From IMG/VR virus record IMGVR_UViG_3300031227_000504, positions 1 through 21,568 of that record: a stretch of DNA of 21,568 nucleotides; one strand, 5' to 3'. The stretch's first letter is position 1. Every line of letters starts with the position of its first letter. Source of the DNA: a virus. Under the pieces are notes generated by a model. It was given only the letters and a program-made list of their open reading frames with translations. It did not search any database and was not told the DNA's origin. The translations under genes were made by a program, and so were the position numbers. This document shows positions 14,907 through 20,901 of the stretch, one piece after another.

Positions 14907-15062
14907 ATGCCTCGTTATATTGGATTAATCTATTGTAACATTTGTGAAGGCGAGGCAATAATTGGGCAGAGGAAGGATGGCTTCGCTTGGTTTGAGTGTA
15001 AGGGGAAGAAGAAGCCATTAAAGCGTAGTATGAAACGAAAGGAGGCTAGGTATATTGACTAA
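14907..15062 (+). CDS. Small basic protein (51 aa) with partial zinc-ribbon
   Basis: ATG 14907 follows GAAAGGGGTG (good ribosome binding site). The sequence has CNIC at 10-13 and a lone C at 31 (WFECKGKKK), then a Lys/Arg-rich tail (KKKPLKRSMKRKEARYID). Three cysteines may bind metal with another ligand or by dimerising. The stop overlaps the start of the next gene by 8 bases, and its own codons contain the AAAGGAGG used by that gene. Function unknown. Confidence 0.6.
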   Translation: MPRYIGLIYCNICEGEAIIGQRKDGFAWFECKGKKKPLKRSMKRKEARYID

Positions 15063-15294
15063 TTTATACAAAGCGTTGTGGTCAAAGATAGGCGGAAGAC
15101 CTTGGACTTATGCGATTAGAGATGCCCGACAAAAATACCCTACACCCTGGATGCTTGGAGTAATGGCAACAGGTATTATCATAGGGCGTTATCTCTGGAG
15201 CTACGAACTTCTGGTGGGTTTTGGTATCTTATTGGTTGGTATACTATGGGGTCATCTATGGTGGGGAACCAAGTATATTCAAGGACAACAATGA
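15055..15294 (+). CDS. Small two-helix membrane protein, holin candidate
   Basis: TTG start at 15055 is supported by AAAGGAGG 7 bases upstream. The 79-aa protein has a polar, basic N-terminus (TNLYKALWSKIGGRPWTYAIRDARQKYP) and two adjacent hydrophobic segments (about residues 31-48, WMLGVMATGIIIGRYLW, and 50-70, LLVGFGILLVGILWGHLWW), with a short charged end. Small two-pass proteins at the end of late operons are often holins, but this one has no diagnostic motif, so holin is a context-based inference. It could also be a prophage membrane protein of other use. Confidence 0.6.
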   Translation: MTNLYKALWSKIGGRPWTYAIRDARQKYPTPWMLGVMATGIIIGRYLWSYELLVGFGILLVGILWGHLWWGTKYIQGQQ

Positions 15295-15343
15295 AATGGG
15301 AGAGCTACCCATACCATTCTACGATTGTAGAAAGGAATATGAT

Positions 15344-15574
15344 ATGAAGAAACAAGAACAAGATGATTTGTTTGGCAGACTGGATGAAAGAACCTCTAAC
15401 ACATGGAACTCAGTAGAGAAGATAGAAAAGCATCTTGTCAAACTGAATAGTGCTGTAGTTGACAATGCAATCTCCTGTGCTAAACTTAAAACGAGTATTA
15501 AAAATCTGTGGGTTGTCTTGACCCTGATAGTTATAGTTCTTGCTGGAGCTCTCGGTTTGGGTGTTGCGCTATAG
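15344..15574 (+). CDS. Coiled-coil plus C-terminal membrane helix protein (XhlA-like layout)
   Basis: The preferred start is ATG 15344, with AAAGGA 7 bases upstream (76 aa); ATG 15296 in the same frame would add 16 residues but has a weaker site. Residues 1-45 (KKQEQDDLFGRLDERTSNTWNSVEKIEKHLVKLNSAV) are a heptad-rich helix and residues about 54-76 (LWVVLTLIVIVLAGALGLGVAL) a single membrane span ending at the C-terminus. This is the architecture of XhlA-type lysis/holin-associated proteins. It is the last plus-strand gene, 36 bases before the terminator hairpin. No endolysin lies next to it in this window. Confidence 0.6.
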   Translation: MKKQEQDDLFGRLDERTSNTWNSVEKIEKHLVKLNSAVVDNAISCAKLKTSIKNLWVVLTLIVIVLAGALGLGVAL

Positions 15575-15609
15575 CTGAGAGCCACTAGAATAGACGACAG
15601 AGCCTTTAT

Positions 15610-15649
15610 ACCCCTAATCAAGTAGTAATGCTTGGTTGGGGGTGTTTTT
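15610..15649 (+). terminator. Strong intrinsic terminator between convergent gene blocks
   Basis: Arms 15610-15622 (ACCCCTAATCAAG) and 15631-15643 (CTTGGTTGGGGGT) pair over 13 positions including two G-U pairs, with an 8-base loop and a following GTTTTT. It ends the late operon. The last codons and the stop (TGA at 15620-15618) of the minus-strand methyltransferase piece lie within this hairpin. No T tract is present in the minus direction. Confidence 0.85.
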
Positions 15650-16358
15650 CTCTTAAATCAAAGACTGATTGCCGACATCTATTCGCTGCAATCTCGCAAT
15701 ACTTCTCCTCTATCTCTATCCCTATACACTTGCGGTTTAATAACTGGCTTGCCAATAAGGTTGTCCCTGACCCTGAGAACGGGTCTATGACCGTATCCCC
15801 TACCCTAGAGCCTAGTGTTATAAGATAGGACATTAACTTGAGGGGTTTTACTGTGGCGTGGATATTACCCATTTTAGTGGCGTGTTTAGCTTCTTCGTTT
15901 TCACGGGGAGCATTCACCCTCATATTATTCCGTTCTGGCAAACCCTCACACCCCTTATTCTTCTCGGACTTTGAAGCCTTTGGTGTAATCAGAAAGGGGA
16001 AGGTCTTTTGTGCTGACTCTGGTAAATCCTTAAACCCATCGAATTCGATGGCATTAAACCATTTATCTAAATCAAAATATCTTGAGAATGAGCCTGAATC
16101 AGAATACTCACTATCACCCTTTCTAATACCAAGTCCTTTGCCACCACCAAAAACTAGAGTATCTCTTTTGTGGTCGTGTGTATGAGGGATTGATTTACTT
16201 ATCTTCCCATCATTCAGTACATCACTAAATCTTTTAACCATAGCCACCACCTGCTCATCAGGCATCTGTCTAAATTCATCAAGGGTCACACCATAATAAT
16301 CAAGTGTGTCAATCAAAGTTTCTGTCGGCTGATTATCTTCTGTTAAATATGGATTCAT
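15618..16358 (-). CDS. DNA methyltransferase, third (C-terminal) piece with the cofactor-binding motif
   Basis: Carries the AdoMet-binding half of a beta-class N6-adenine/N4-cytosine methyltransferase: HATVKPLKLM at 167-176, then motif I DPFSGSGTT at 192-200 and CIGIEIEEKYCEIA at 211-224. It lacks motif IV (DPPY), which is in the piece at 18054-18725. Residues from about 44 (FSDVLNDGK) through SGSFSRYFD and PKASKSEKNKGCEGLP match the middle-to-end part of intact family members as I recall them. The first 40 residues do not match, but resemble the extra N-terminus of the second piece (LDYYGVTLDEFRQMPD here). ATG 16358 overlaps the HNH stop as ATGA, with GAGG upstream. It cannot be active alone; assembly with the other pieces is inferred. 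Confidence 0.85.
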   Translation of the reverse strand: MNPYLTEDNQPTETLIDTLDYYGVTLDEFRQMPDEQVVAMVKRFSDVLNDGKISKSIPHTHDHKRDTLVFGGGKGLGIRKGDSEYSDSGSFSRYFDLDKWFNAIEFDGFKDLPESAQKTFPFLITPKASKSEKNKGCEGLPERNNMRVNAPRENEEAKHATKMGNIHATVKPLKLMSYLITLGSRVGDTVIDPFSGSGTTLLASQLLNRKCIGIEIEEKYCEIAANRCRQSVFDLREKHPQPSITT

Positions 16359-16909
16359 AATTTGTTATTCCTCGTCTTTCCCTTATGTATTTTCTTATGG
16401 CAACTAGCACAAAGAGTGATACCATTTTCTAATTCAAATCTTAATTCGGGGTAGTCTTTCCAAGATAAAATATGATGAGCTTTCACTTCGGCTCTCTCCC
16501 CACAAATTTGGCAAGTATAATCATCTCTTTTATGGACTTCCTTTCTCCAACGAGCAAATTTCCAACCTCGGTCTATTCTTTCAATCCTACCAATTATGTC
16601 AAAGAATTTAATCCGTGCTTCGGATATTGCTTTCTTGTGTTCTTCGCTAAATTCCCGACCCTTCGCTTTATCTGATATTAACCTTTTTGTTATATCGCTT
16701 CTCGGCTTGCCATAGGATAGATTATCACCCTTCTTTTTACTCATTCCCTTATTCCAGCCACGCCCCTTTTCCAAATTCTTGACTATATCAGGATGTAACT
16801 TATAGAGGGCTGACCTATGCTCTTTACAGCATACATACTTACCCCGTTCACAAGGCTTCCGATATACAGGCTTGTGGCAAATTTCACATTCAGCATTTGG
16901 CTTTCTCAT
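16355..16909 (-). CDS. HNH homing-type endonuclease with zinc finger and NUMOD3-like repeat
   Basis: DNA endonuclease, probably a mobile homing type. Using ATG 16909 (184 aa): a zinc finger at C8/C11/C27/H31, a NUMOD3-like DNA-binding segment at about 68-101 (KGREFSEEHKKAISEARI), then the HNH core with C133, C136, H145-H146, N162, C167, C170 and H175 (AHHILSWKD...NGITLCASCHKKIH). All expected metal and catalytic ligands are present, so it looks intact. A GTG at 16924 would add five residues but lies upstream of the predicted transcript start. The gene sits between two methyltransferase pieces; its stop overlaps the start of the third as ATGA. The AGGAG ends only one base before the ATG, too close for normal Shine-Dalgarno use. 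Confidence 0.85.
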   Translation of the reverse strand: MRKPNAECEICHKPVYRKPCERGKYVCCKEHRSALYKLHPDIVKNLEKGRGWNKGMSKKKGDNLSYGKPRSDITKRLISDKAKGREFSEEHKKAISEARIKFFDIIGRIERIDRGWKFARWRKEVHKRDDYTCQICGERAEVKAHHILSWKDYPELRFELENGITLCASCHKKIHKGKTRNNKL

Positions 16910-16915
16910 ACTCCT

Positions 16916-16944
16916 ATTATACACTGGAATACGACCATTGTCAA
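16916..16944 (-). promoter_or_regulatory. Consensus sigma70 promoter of the HNH gene
   Basis: On the minus strand, TTGACA (16944-16939), 17-base spacer, TATAAT (16921-16916). The usual +1 falls on 16909, the A of the HNH ATG, giving a leaderless transcript. The TTGACA contains the TGA stop of methyltransferase piece 2. Confidence 0.85.
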
Positions 16945-17354
16945 GTTAGTTTATTCTTAGCTTCTATAAGAGCTTCTATATTAATATCTATTGCCGAGCC
17001 ACAAATTAGATTGGCTGGGAAACGACCAGAGGGATTGGGGAAACTGGGGATCGGAGTGCAATCTTTCCATCCGTAGGTTTGAGTAGTTGTTGGTTGCCCC
17101 GCATTGCTAGGTGTCGCCTTTTCTACATCCTCCTCACTCTCATACGGCACTCGGCACGAGTCCAACCAAGTAATACCTTTTTGATTTTTAAGGGCTTGGT
17201 CAACAAAGGTCTTACATCCCTGCCAATAGTCAGGGGCTAGTTTCTTATCGGGATAGGATAAAAGCTCATCAAGCGTTATTCCTAATATATCAAGGGCTTG
17301 TTTCCCCTCGTTTGTAAGTTTGGCATTGCCATCTATTATCTCATAATATTGCAT
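16941..17354 (-). CDS. DNA methyltransferase, second (middle) piece
   Basis: 137 aa without any catalytic motif of its own. Residues about 48-71 (KTFVDQALKNQKGITWLDSCRVPYESEED) and 95-117 (GWKDCTPIPSFPNPSGRFPANLI) match the central region that lies between motif IV and motif I in intact phage methyltransferases of this type, from memory of the family. The first 47 residues do not, and contain LDILGITLDELLSYPD at 21-36, similar to the start of piece 3. Its C-terminal tail (EALIEAKNKLT) ends inside the next gene's promoter. ATG 17354 has AAGGAG 8 bases upstream, within the end of the Vsr-like gene (19-base overlap), so translation is coupled. It is probably the target-recognition/linker part of a split enzyme. 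Confidence 0.7.
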   Translation of the reverse strand: MQYYEIIDGNAKLTNEGKQALDILGITLDELLSYPDKKLAPDYWQGCKTFVDQALKNQKGITWLDSCRVPYESEEDVEKATPSNAGQPTTTQTYGWKDCTPIPSFPNPSGRFPANLICGSAIDINIEALIEAKNKLT

Positions 17355-18046
17355 AACTGCTCCTTAAACTTACCCAATAAAATATCACTTCCCTTCAACC
17401 TAATTACAGTATAGCCATTAGCGATTAGTTGCTTCGTTTGTCTTCTATCCACCTTTATTCTTGCTGGCTTTGAGTGCCAATAATCACCATCGGCAAATAT
17501 ACAAACCTCAGAATTAACTATAAAGTCAACAAGGGCGATGCCCTCAATATCCTCTTGTTTTTCATAGACAACCGCTTTTTCTATCAGCCAATTTTCCACG
17601 ATAGCTTCAATATCGGTATTCTGTTTCCTTTGATTTTTTATGCTGTCTATCGCCCTACACCTCTGGGAACAATATAACGGTTTCTTGTCTATCCTACTAA
17701 CTGCCGACTGAACTCGGTAAAAATTACCACCACAAACCTTACACTGGAGAATTATGCCCTTCTTTGCTCTATTCTTAGAATGATATGAATTAGCACAACT
17801 CTTTGAGCAAAAGCTATCTTTATCTTGCATACAACGCTTAACCAAAATAGACTTGCCACAACCGAGACATTGCTTCTCTATCTTCCCACCTTGCCAATGC
17901 GGATGGTTTTCGGGCTGCTCGGCTTTCATTCTTATTGACTGGGCTTTGTCCTTACACTTCCTAGAGCAGTAAAGCCCACCACCCCTAGCAACAAAAGCAG
18001 GCGATATATCAAACTTAACGCTACATACCTTACATATTCTTTCCAT
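17336..18046 (-). CDS. Zinc-finger, Vsr-like (EDxHD/PD-D/ExK) homing-type endonuclease
   Basis: Probable mobile endonuclease, not HNH. Using ATG 18046 (236 aa) there are three zinc fingers: C5/C8/C27/C31, C60/C63/C80/C84 and C102/C105/C126/C130. A linker follows, then a C-terminal nuclease domain: YEKQEDIEGIALVDFIV (D174) and CIFADGDYWHSKP (186-191), then RRQTKQLIANGYTVIRLKGSDIL. This is the layout of Vsr/DUF559-type folds used by EDxHD homing endonucleases such as I-Bth0305I; homology is judged by pattern only. GTG 18064 would add six residues but is upstream of the predicted transcript start. The gene lies between pieces 1 and 2 of the methyltransferase and overlaps piece 2 by 19 bases. All fingers and core residues look intact. 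Confidence 0.75.
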   Translation of the reverse strand: MERICKVCSVKFDISPAFVARGGGLYCSRKCKDKAQSIRMKAEQPENHPHWQGGKIEKQCLGCGKSILVKRCMQDKDSFCSKSCANSYHSKNRAKKGIILQCKVCGGNFYRVQSAVSRIDKKPLYCSQRCRAIDSIKNQRKQNTDIEAIVENWLIEKAVVYEKQEDIEGIALVDFIVNSEVCIFADGDYWHSKPARIKVDRRQTKQLIANGYTVIRLKGSDILLGKFKEQLCNIMR

Positions 18047-18052
18047 ACTCTT

Positions 18053-18082
18053 ATTATACCACAATCAACTTTTGTTTGTCAA
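18053..18082 (-). promoter_or_regulatory. Consensus sigma70 promoter of the Vsr-like gene
   Basis: On the minus strand, TTGACA (18082-18077), 18-base spacer, TATAAT (18058-18053) with an extended -10 (TGG before it). The expected +1 falls on 18046, the A of ATG. The promoter encodes the last residues (LDKQKLIVV) and the TAA stop of methyltransferase piece 1. Confidence 0.85.
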
Positions 18083-18725
18083 GCAATAACTGCTTCAGTT
18101 CCCTTAACTGCTCAAAGTCTAAAGCTATCTTTTCTTTATCTGTTTTCTGTAAGGGTTTCATGGCTACTATAATTACTTCTACTGCTGGCTTAGGTTGGAA
18201 GCCCCCATAACTACCATCTAGGGCTTTGGCTTGGGGAGTTGATGGTAGAGTGTCATCCACTGTAATATACTCAGTCTTTGCCCCCATTGTCGGGAGTGCT
18301 GATTTTTGACCCTCCGCCCTCGCTTTCATCCGTTGCCCAATAACTTCCCTTTCAGCCCCCAACCTCTTATCCACTGCCTTCCCTATATTCTGTGCCTTTG
18401 GGAATCCTGACGCATAAGTCCAGTATATCGGGGTAAAGTCTACCCTGAATCCAGCATCCTCTAAGCTAATAATCATCCTGCTTAGACAGTCGCTTCTAGG
18501 TATGCTCATTACAAAGGCAAATGCCCCAGGCTTAAGGACTCTTAGACATTCCTTCCAGATGCTAATATCAGGTAACGCTTTATCCCACGATTTAGACATG
18601 AATGAAATCCCATAAGGCGGATCGGTGCATAAGAGGTCTGTGCTATCGCTCTCAAGCCCTCTCAATACGGTTAGTGCATCAGAGCAATACTGTGTTACAA
18701 AATTATCCTTATAATATTGTTTCAT
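18054..18725 (-). CDS. DNA methyltransferase, first (N-terminal) piece with catalytic motif IV
   Basis: Catalytic half of a beta-class DNA methyltransferase. Motif IV TDPPYG is at 34-39, followed by ISFMSKSWDKALPDISIWKECLRVLKPGAF and SLEDAGFRVDFTPIYWTYASGFPKAQNIGKAVDKRLGAER, typical of phage N4/N6 enzymes. It ends its recognisable part with YGGFQPKPAVEVIIVAMKPL (173-192). The remaining 31 residues (QKTDKEKIALDFEQLRELKQ onward) are a charged helical tail not expected there. No AdoMet motif I; that is in piece 3. ATG 18725 overlaps the previous stop as ATGA. The base specificity cannot be read from sequence. Confidence 0.85.
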   Translation of the reverse strand: MKQYYKDNFVTQYCSDALTVLRGLESDSTDLLCTDPPYGISFMSKSWDKALPDISIWKECLRVLKPGAFAFVMSIPRSDCLSRMIISLEDAGFRVDFTPIYWTYASGFPKAQNIGKAVDKRLGAEREVIGQRMKARAEGQKSALPTMGAKTEYITVDDTLPSTPQAKALDGSYGGFQPKPAVEVIIVAMKPLQKTDKEKIALDFEQLRELKQLLLDKQKLIVV

Positions 18726-19171
18726 TTTCCCTCATATTGCTTTTTATTAGCCTTCCATCGTGGATACGAGACGTCTTTGCGGTCATTACCCTTGATATAC
18801 AGTAAAACATTCATTGCTGGTCTACTTAGTCCTTGTATCTTACTCTTCTTTCCCTCCATTACGATAACTACTGAGTCGTTTTGTATCTCGTCTACCAGAG
18901 CTTCTCCGGCTTCTTTGGTAGTCTTTAACCTGATTTCTACCTCTGCTAATATCTCTGTAACCCTAGTGAAATAAGCCTCACTGTTTAACCCCGCTTCAAA
19001 TATTGAGCCTATAGCATAATCAGGCCTATGTGGCCACTCGCCTTTCATCAATAGACTGCTATGCTTGATAATCCAAATCACCTGATAAGGGCACCATCTA
19101 ATCTCACCATATGTATACCATGCTTTACCGGCACAGTCTTTATAACTCTTGCAATCGTAGCACTCTTTCAT
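18722..19171 (-). CDS. Hypothetical Cys-rich phage protein (149 aa)
   Basis: No named family. The N-terminus has a Cys cluster (CYDCKSYKDC at 4-13 and WC near residue 26-27) that may bind a metal. A conserved-looking aromatic segment follows (IRWCPYQVIWIIKHSSLLMKGEWPHRPDY), then helices. The C-terminus is a small helix-turn-helix-like segment (LSRPAMNVLLYIKGNDRKDVSYPRWKANKKQ). This last part, an 'LS..a...L.yi.G..rk..sy..W' pattern, could contact DNA. I recall similar unnamed proteins in other phage early regions. It starts 5 bases after the DUF4406-like gene and its stop overlaps the methyltransferase start. Confidence 0.65.
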   Translation of the reverse strand: MKECYDCKSYKDCAGKAWYTYGEIRWCPYQVIWIIKHSSLLMKGEWPHRPDYAIGSIFEAGLNSEAYFTRVTEILAEVEIRLKTTKEAGEALVDEIQNDSVVIVMEGKKSKIQGLSRPAMNVLLYIKGNDRKDVSYPRWKANKKQYEGK

Positions 19172-19175
19172 AACT

Positions 19176-19490
19176 CTATTCTTTCACCTCAAATATTATT
19201 TCCTTCTTATGGTGTAGTGCAGTACCGTATTCAGCCATAGAACCACGAGAGCTTCTAAACCCTTTCATTAAATATATCGAATCACACCGTCTTACTATCT
19301 CACAGTCTCCTTGTATATAGTCTATCCCGTCTTCGGGCATGAGGATTGAGTTGGTATGAGGACATATCACAATCCAATTTTCTCGCCATAACCTTAACGC
19401 TACTCTACGAGCTTTCCAGATGTTGATTATCACACCTATCAATCCCCAGCGAGAGCGGTACGCCCCTGATATGTAAATTATTTTATTCAT
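19176..19490 (-). CDS. DUF4406 / nucleoside deoxyribosyltransferase-like protein
   Basis: 104 aa with the family pattern: KIIYISGAYRS at the start, a helix (NIWKARRVALRLWRENWIVICPHTNS), GIDYIQGDCEIVRRCDSIYLMKGFRSSRGSMAEYGTALHHKKEIIF. The Ser-x-Gly...Glu motif (SSRGSMAEYG) corresponds to the nucleotide-binding region of nucleoside 2-deoxyribosyltransferase folds. The exact substrate is unknown; it may act in nucleotide salvage or as a nucleotide-sensing protein. ATG 19490 overlaps the upstream stop as ATGA, with TGGAGG in front. Confidence 0.75.
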   Translation of the reverse strand: MNKIIYISGAYRSRWGLIGVIINIWKARRVALRLWRENWIVICPHTNSILMPEDGIDYIQGDCEIVRRCDSIYLMKGFRSSRGSMAEYGTALHHKKEIIFEVKE

Positions 19491-19909
19491 ATTTCCTCCA
19501 CTGGGGTTAATTTAATCTTTATACTCCGACAGATAGAACAACTACCATCATCCTTATCGGACTTACCTAATCCACAGAGGCTCTCTTGTGTCTCCAAAAT
19601 ATGGGCTATCTCATCATCACTCAATTCAGGTGAAGGTTTGCAGTAGCTAAGTTCTCTAATGAGTTCCTTAGCCTTTTCACCAAACCACTTCTTGCCCTCT
19701 TCCTTCCATTCAGGTTGACTATAATCAAATTCCTCCCAATATACTTCCCTAAGAATCCCTGTTATCCTTTCCTCCAACTCCACCCTCTCCAAGGGGTTGC
19801 GGTAGCCGAGTTCATATAAAATTTGTAATGCCACCTTACCATGTATCCAGTTATCACCATACCGTGCCCTCAATATACTCTTAACTTTTTCCTTTGCTTC
19901 TTTATTCAT
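19487..19909 (-). CDS. Hypothetical acidic protein (140 aa)
   Basis: Not recognised. ATG 19909 follows CAGGAG. The protein is Glu/Lys-rich and helical: KVKSILRARYGDNWIHGKVALQILYELGY is followed by a Glu-rich part (RVELEERITGILREVYWEEFDYSQPEWKEEGKKWF). Near the C-terminus three cysteines occur (SLCGLGKSDKDDGSCSICRS), possibly a metal site. The stop overlaps the next gene by ATGA, so it belongs to the early operon. Confidence 0.6.
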   Translation of the reverse strand: MNKEAKEKVKSILRARYGDNWIHGKVALQILYELGYRNPLERVELEERITGILREVYWEEFDYSQPEWKEEGKKWFGEKAKELIRELSYCKPSPELSDDEIAHILETQESLCGLGKSDKDDGSCSICRSIKIKLTPVEEI

Positions 19910-19920
19910 CTCTACTCCTG

Positions 19921-20685
19921 CTATGTAAGTCTTTTCTTTCCGCCCGAACCGTATACTTTTCCCCCATACATAAAACGCCTGTTAATAATTTGGCATTGTT
20001 CAACCCAAAATCGTTCCTTGGTAAAATGAACCAACGAGAATCCTTGCTGCCAGTTAGGGTTTTGTATCCAGTCAGGGTCTAGTGAACACAGACAGCCGTT
20101 CTCCCACCAGCCATAGATACCGAACCTATCCCTCTTGTAATATGAACCGAGCCTATGCGTGTGACCGTGCATACCTGAGCCACCATGCTTATCAGACATC
20201 CCCTTTGCTGTGTATCCTGAGTGTGCTCGTATTAAATCGCTATGAGTAACCATGAAGGTGCCGTTGATAAGAACCCCCTCCTCATAATCAACGTGCTCTA
20301 TCTCGTTTTCCGTTAACCCGTATTGCTTTTCTATGTTTAAGTCTCTCAGTGAAGCTAATTCCTTTGCCGTAGACCATAGGTATCTTTGCAATCTAGCCTC
20401 ATGGTTTCCGTCTATTAGTATCTGTCGAGAGTTAGGTGCCAGATTTCTTTGCCGGGTATTCATGTGGTGGGTAGAATCTAAATCGCTTTGCAGGGTATCC
20501 TTCCTGTTGGGGTTCTGGCTAAACTTAGACAATGGATAGAAGTCGCACAAATCACCAGCTTTAATTATCAAGCCGGGCTGTAACTCCGTAAGGAATAACT
20601 CTACCTCCCTTAATGCACGTTGGTCTTGGAATGGGTTATGGGTGTCATTGATGACTGCCATAATTCCTTGAAAGTTAATATTCAT
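19921..20685 (-). CDS. Calcineurin-like metallophosphoesterase
   Basis: Hydrolyses a phosphoester; substrate unknown. All five family metal-binding blocks are present in order: D14-T-H16, GDLCD at 44-48, GNHE at 93-96, the histidine in VTHSD at 148, and GHTH at 174-177. 254 aa fits phage members that act on nucleic acids or cyclic nucleotides. ATG 20685 follows AAAGGAGAG. The C-terminus (MYGGKVYGSGGKKRLT) is basic. Its place among early genes, beside a DUF4406-like protein, suggests nucleic acid or nucleotide metabolism. Confidence 0.8.
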   Translation of the reverse strand: MNINFQGIMAVINDTHNPFQDQRALREVELFLTELQPGLIIKAGDLCDFYPLSKFSQNPNRKDTLQSDLDSTHHMNTRQRNLAPNSRQILIDGNHEARLQRYLWSTAKELASLRDLNIEKQYGLTENEIEHVDYEEGVLINGTFMVTHSDLIRAHSGYTAKGMSDKHGGSGMHGHTHRLGSYYKRDRFGIYGWWENGCLCSLDPDWIQNPNWQQGFSLVHFTKERFWVEQCQIINRRFMYGGKVYGSGGKKRLT

Positions 20686-20694
20686 TACTCTCCT

Positions 20695-20901
20695 TTACCA
20701 ATGTAATAATTCACCATTAACATGATAGGGCATATCAACCCCATACAGTTTGAAATGTAACTGTAGAGCAAGCGATACTAACTCCTCGGTTACGGTATCA
20801 ACATACTGATTCTGTCCATACATTCGCAGTGGCTTTAATACCCCGTGTAAAGCCATACGATATTGCCCCACGCATTTATCAAATTCAATATCTTCACTCA
20901 T
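20695..20901 (-). CDS. Hypothetical protein (68 aa)
   Basis: Not recognised. ATG 20901 overlaps the previous gene by four bases (ATGA). The protein has a helical character (YRMALHGVLKPLRMYGQNQYVDTVTEELVSLALQLHFKLYGVD) with no cysteine cluster, signal or membrane segment. Tight coupling on both sides supports it as a real early gene. Confidence 0.6.
   Translation of the reverse strand: MSEDIEFDKCVGQYRMALHGVLKPLRMYGQNQYVDTVTEELVSLALQLHFKLYGVDMPYHVNGELLHW

Larger units (their letters stand above)
16227..17003 (-). mobile_element. Second inserted endonuclease cassette (approximate limits)
   Basis: Limits are where similarity to an intact methyltransferase seems to stop (after GRFPANLI in piece 2) and resume (FSDVLNDGK in piece 3). 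The cassette holds the tail of piece 2, a promoter, the HNH gene and the new start plus extra N-terminus of piece 3. Exact ends need an alignment with an uninterrupted homologue. Confidence 0.55.
17214..18149 (-). mobile_element. First inserted endonuclease cassette (approximate limits)
   Basis: Similarity to an intact methyltransferase seems to stop after VAMKPL (piece 1 residue 192) and resume at KTFVDQALK (piece 2 residue 48). Between them lie a 31-residue tail on piece 1, a promoter, the Vsr-like gene and a 47-residue leader on piece 2. Limits are estimates. Confidence 0.55.
15618..18725 (-). other. DNA methyltransferase gene in three pieces interrupted by two endonuclease genes
   Basis: Reading right to left: piece 1 (motif IV), Vsr-like endonuclease, piece 2 (GRFPANL), HNH endonuclease, piece 3 (motif I). 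The three pieces follow one another in the order of a single intact methyltransferase with little overlap, and all lie in the same reading phase (start coordinates equal modulo 3). All five genes overlap or nearly touch, so they form one operon. Confidence 0.8.

Noticed and set aside
15221-15574. Long start at 15221 for the coiled-coil membrane protein
   Set aside because: It would overlap most of the membrane part of the preceding gene; ATG 15344 with AAAGGA is better supported.
15628-16185. Plus-strand frames opposite methyltransferase piece 3
   Set aside because: Antisense to recognisable motif I and HATVKP coding; no start signals.
16227-18149. Group I intron or intein explanation for the interruptions
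   Set aside because: Downstream pieces have their own ATG and ribosome binding sites, upstream pieces have in-frame tails and stops, there is little non-coding sequence for an intron core, and no splicing-domain residues are visible. A splicing test by RT-PCR would settle it.
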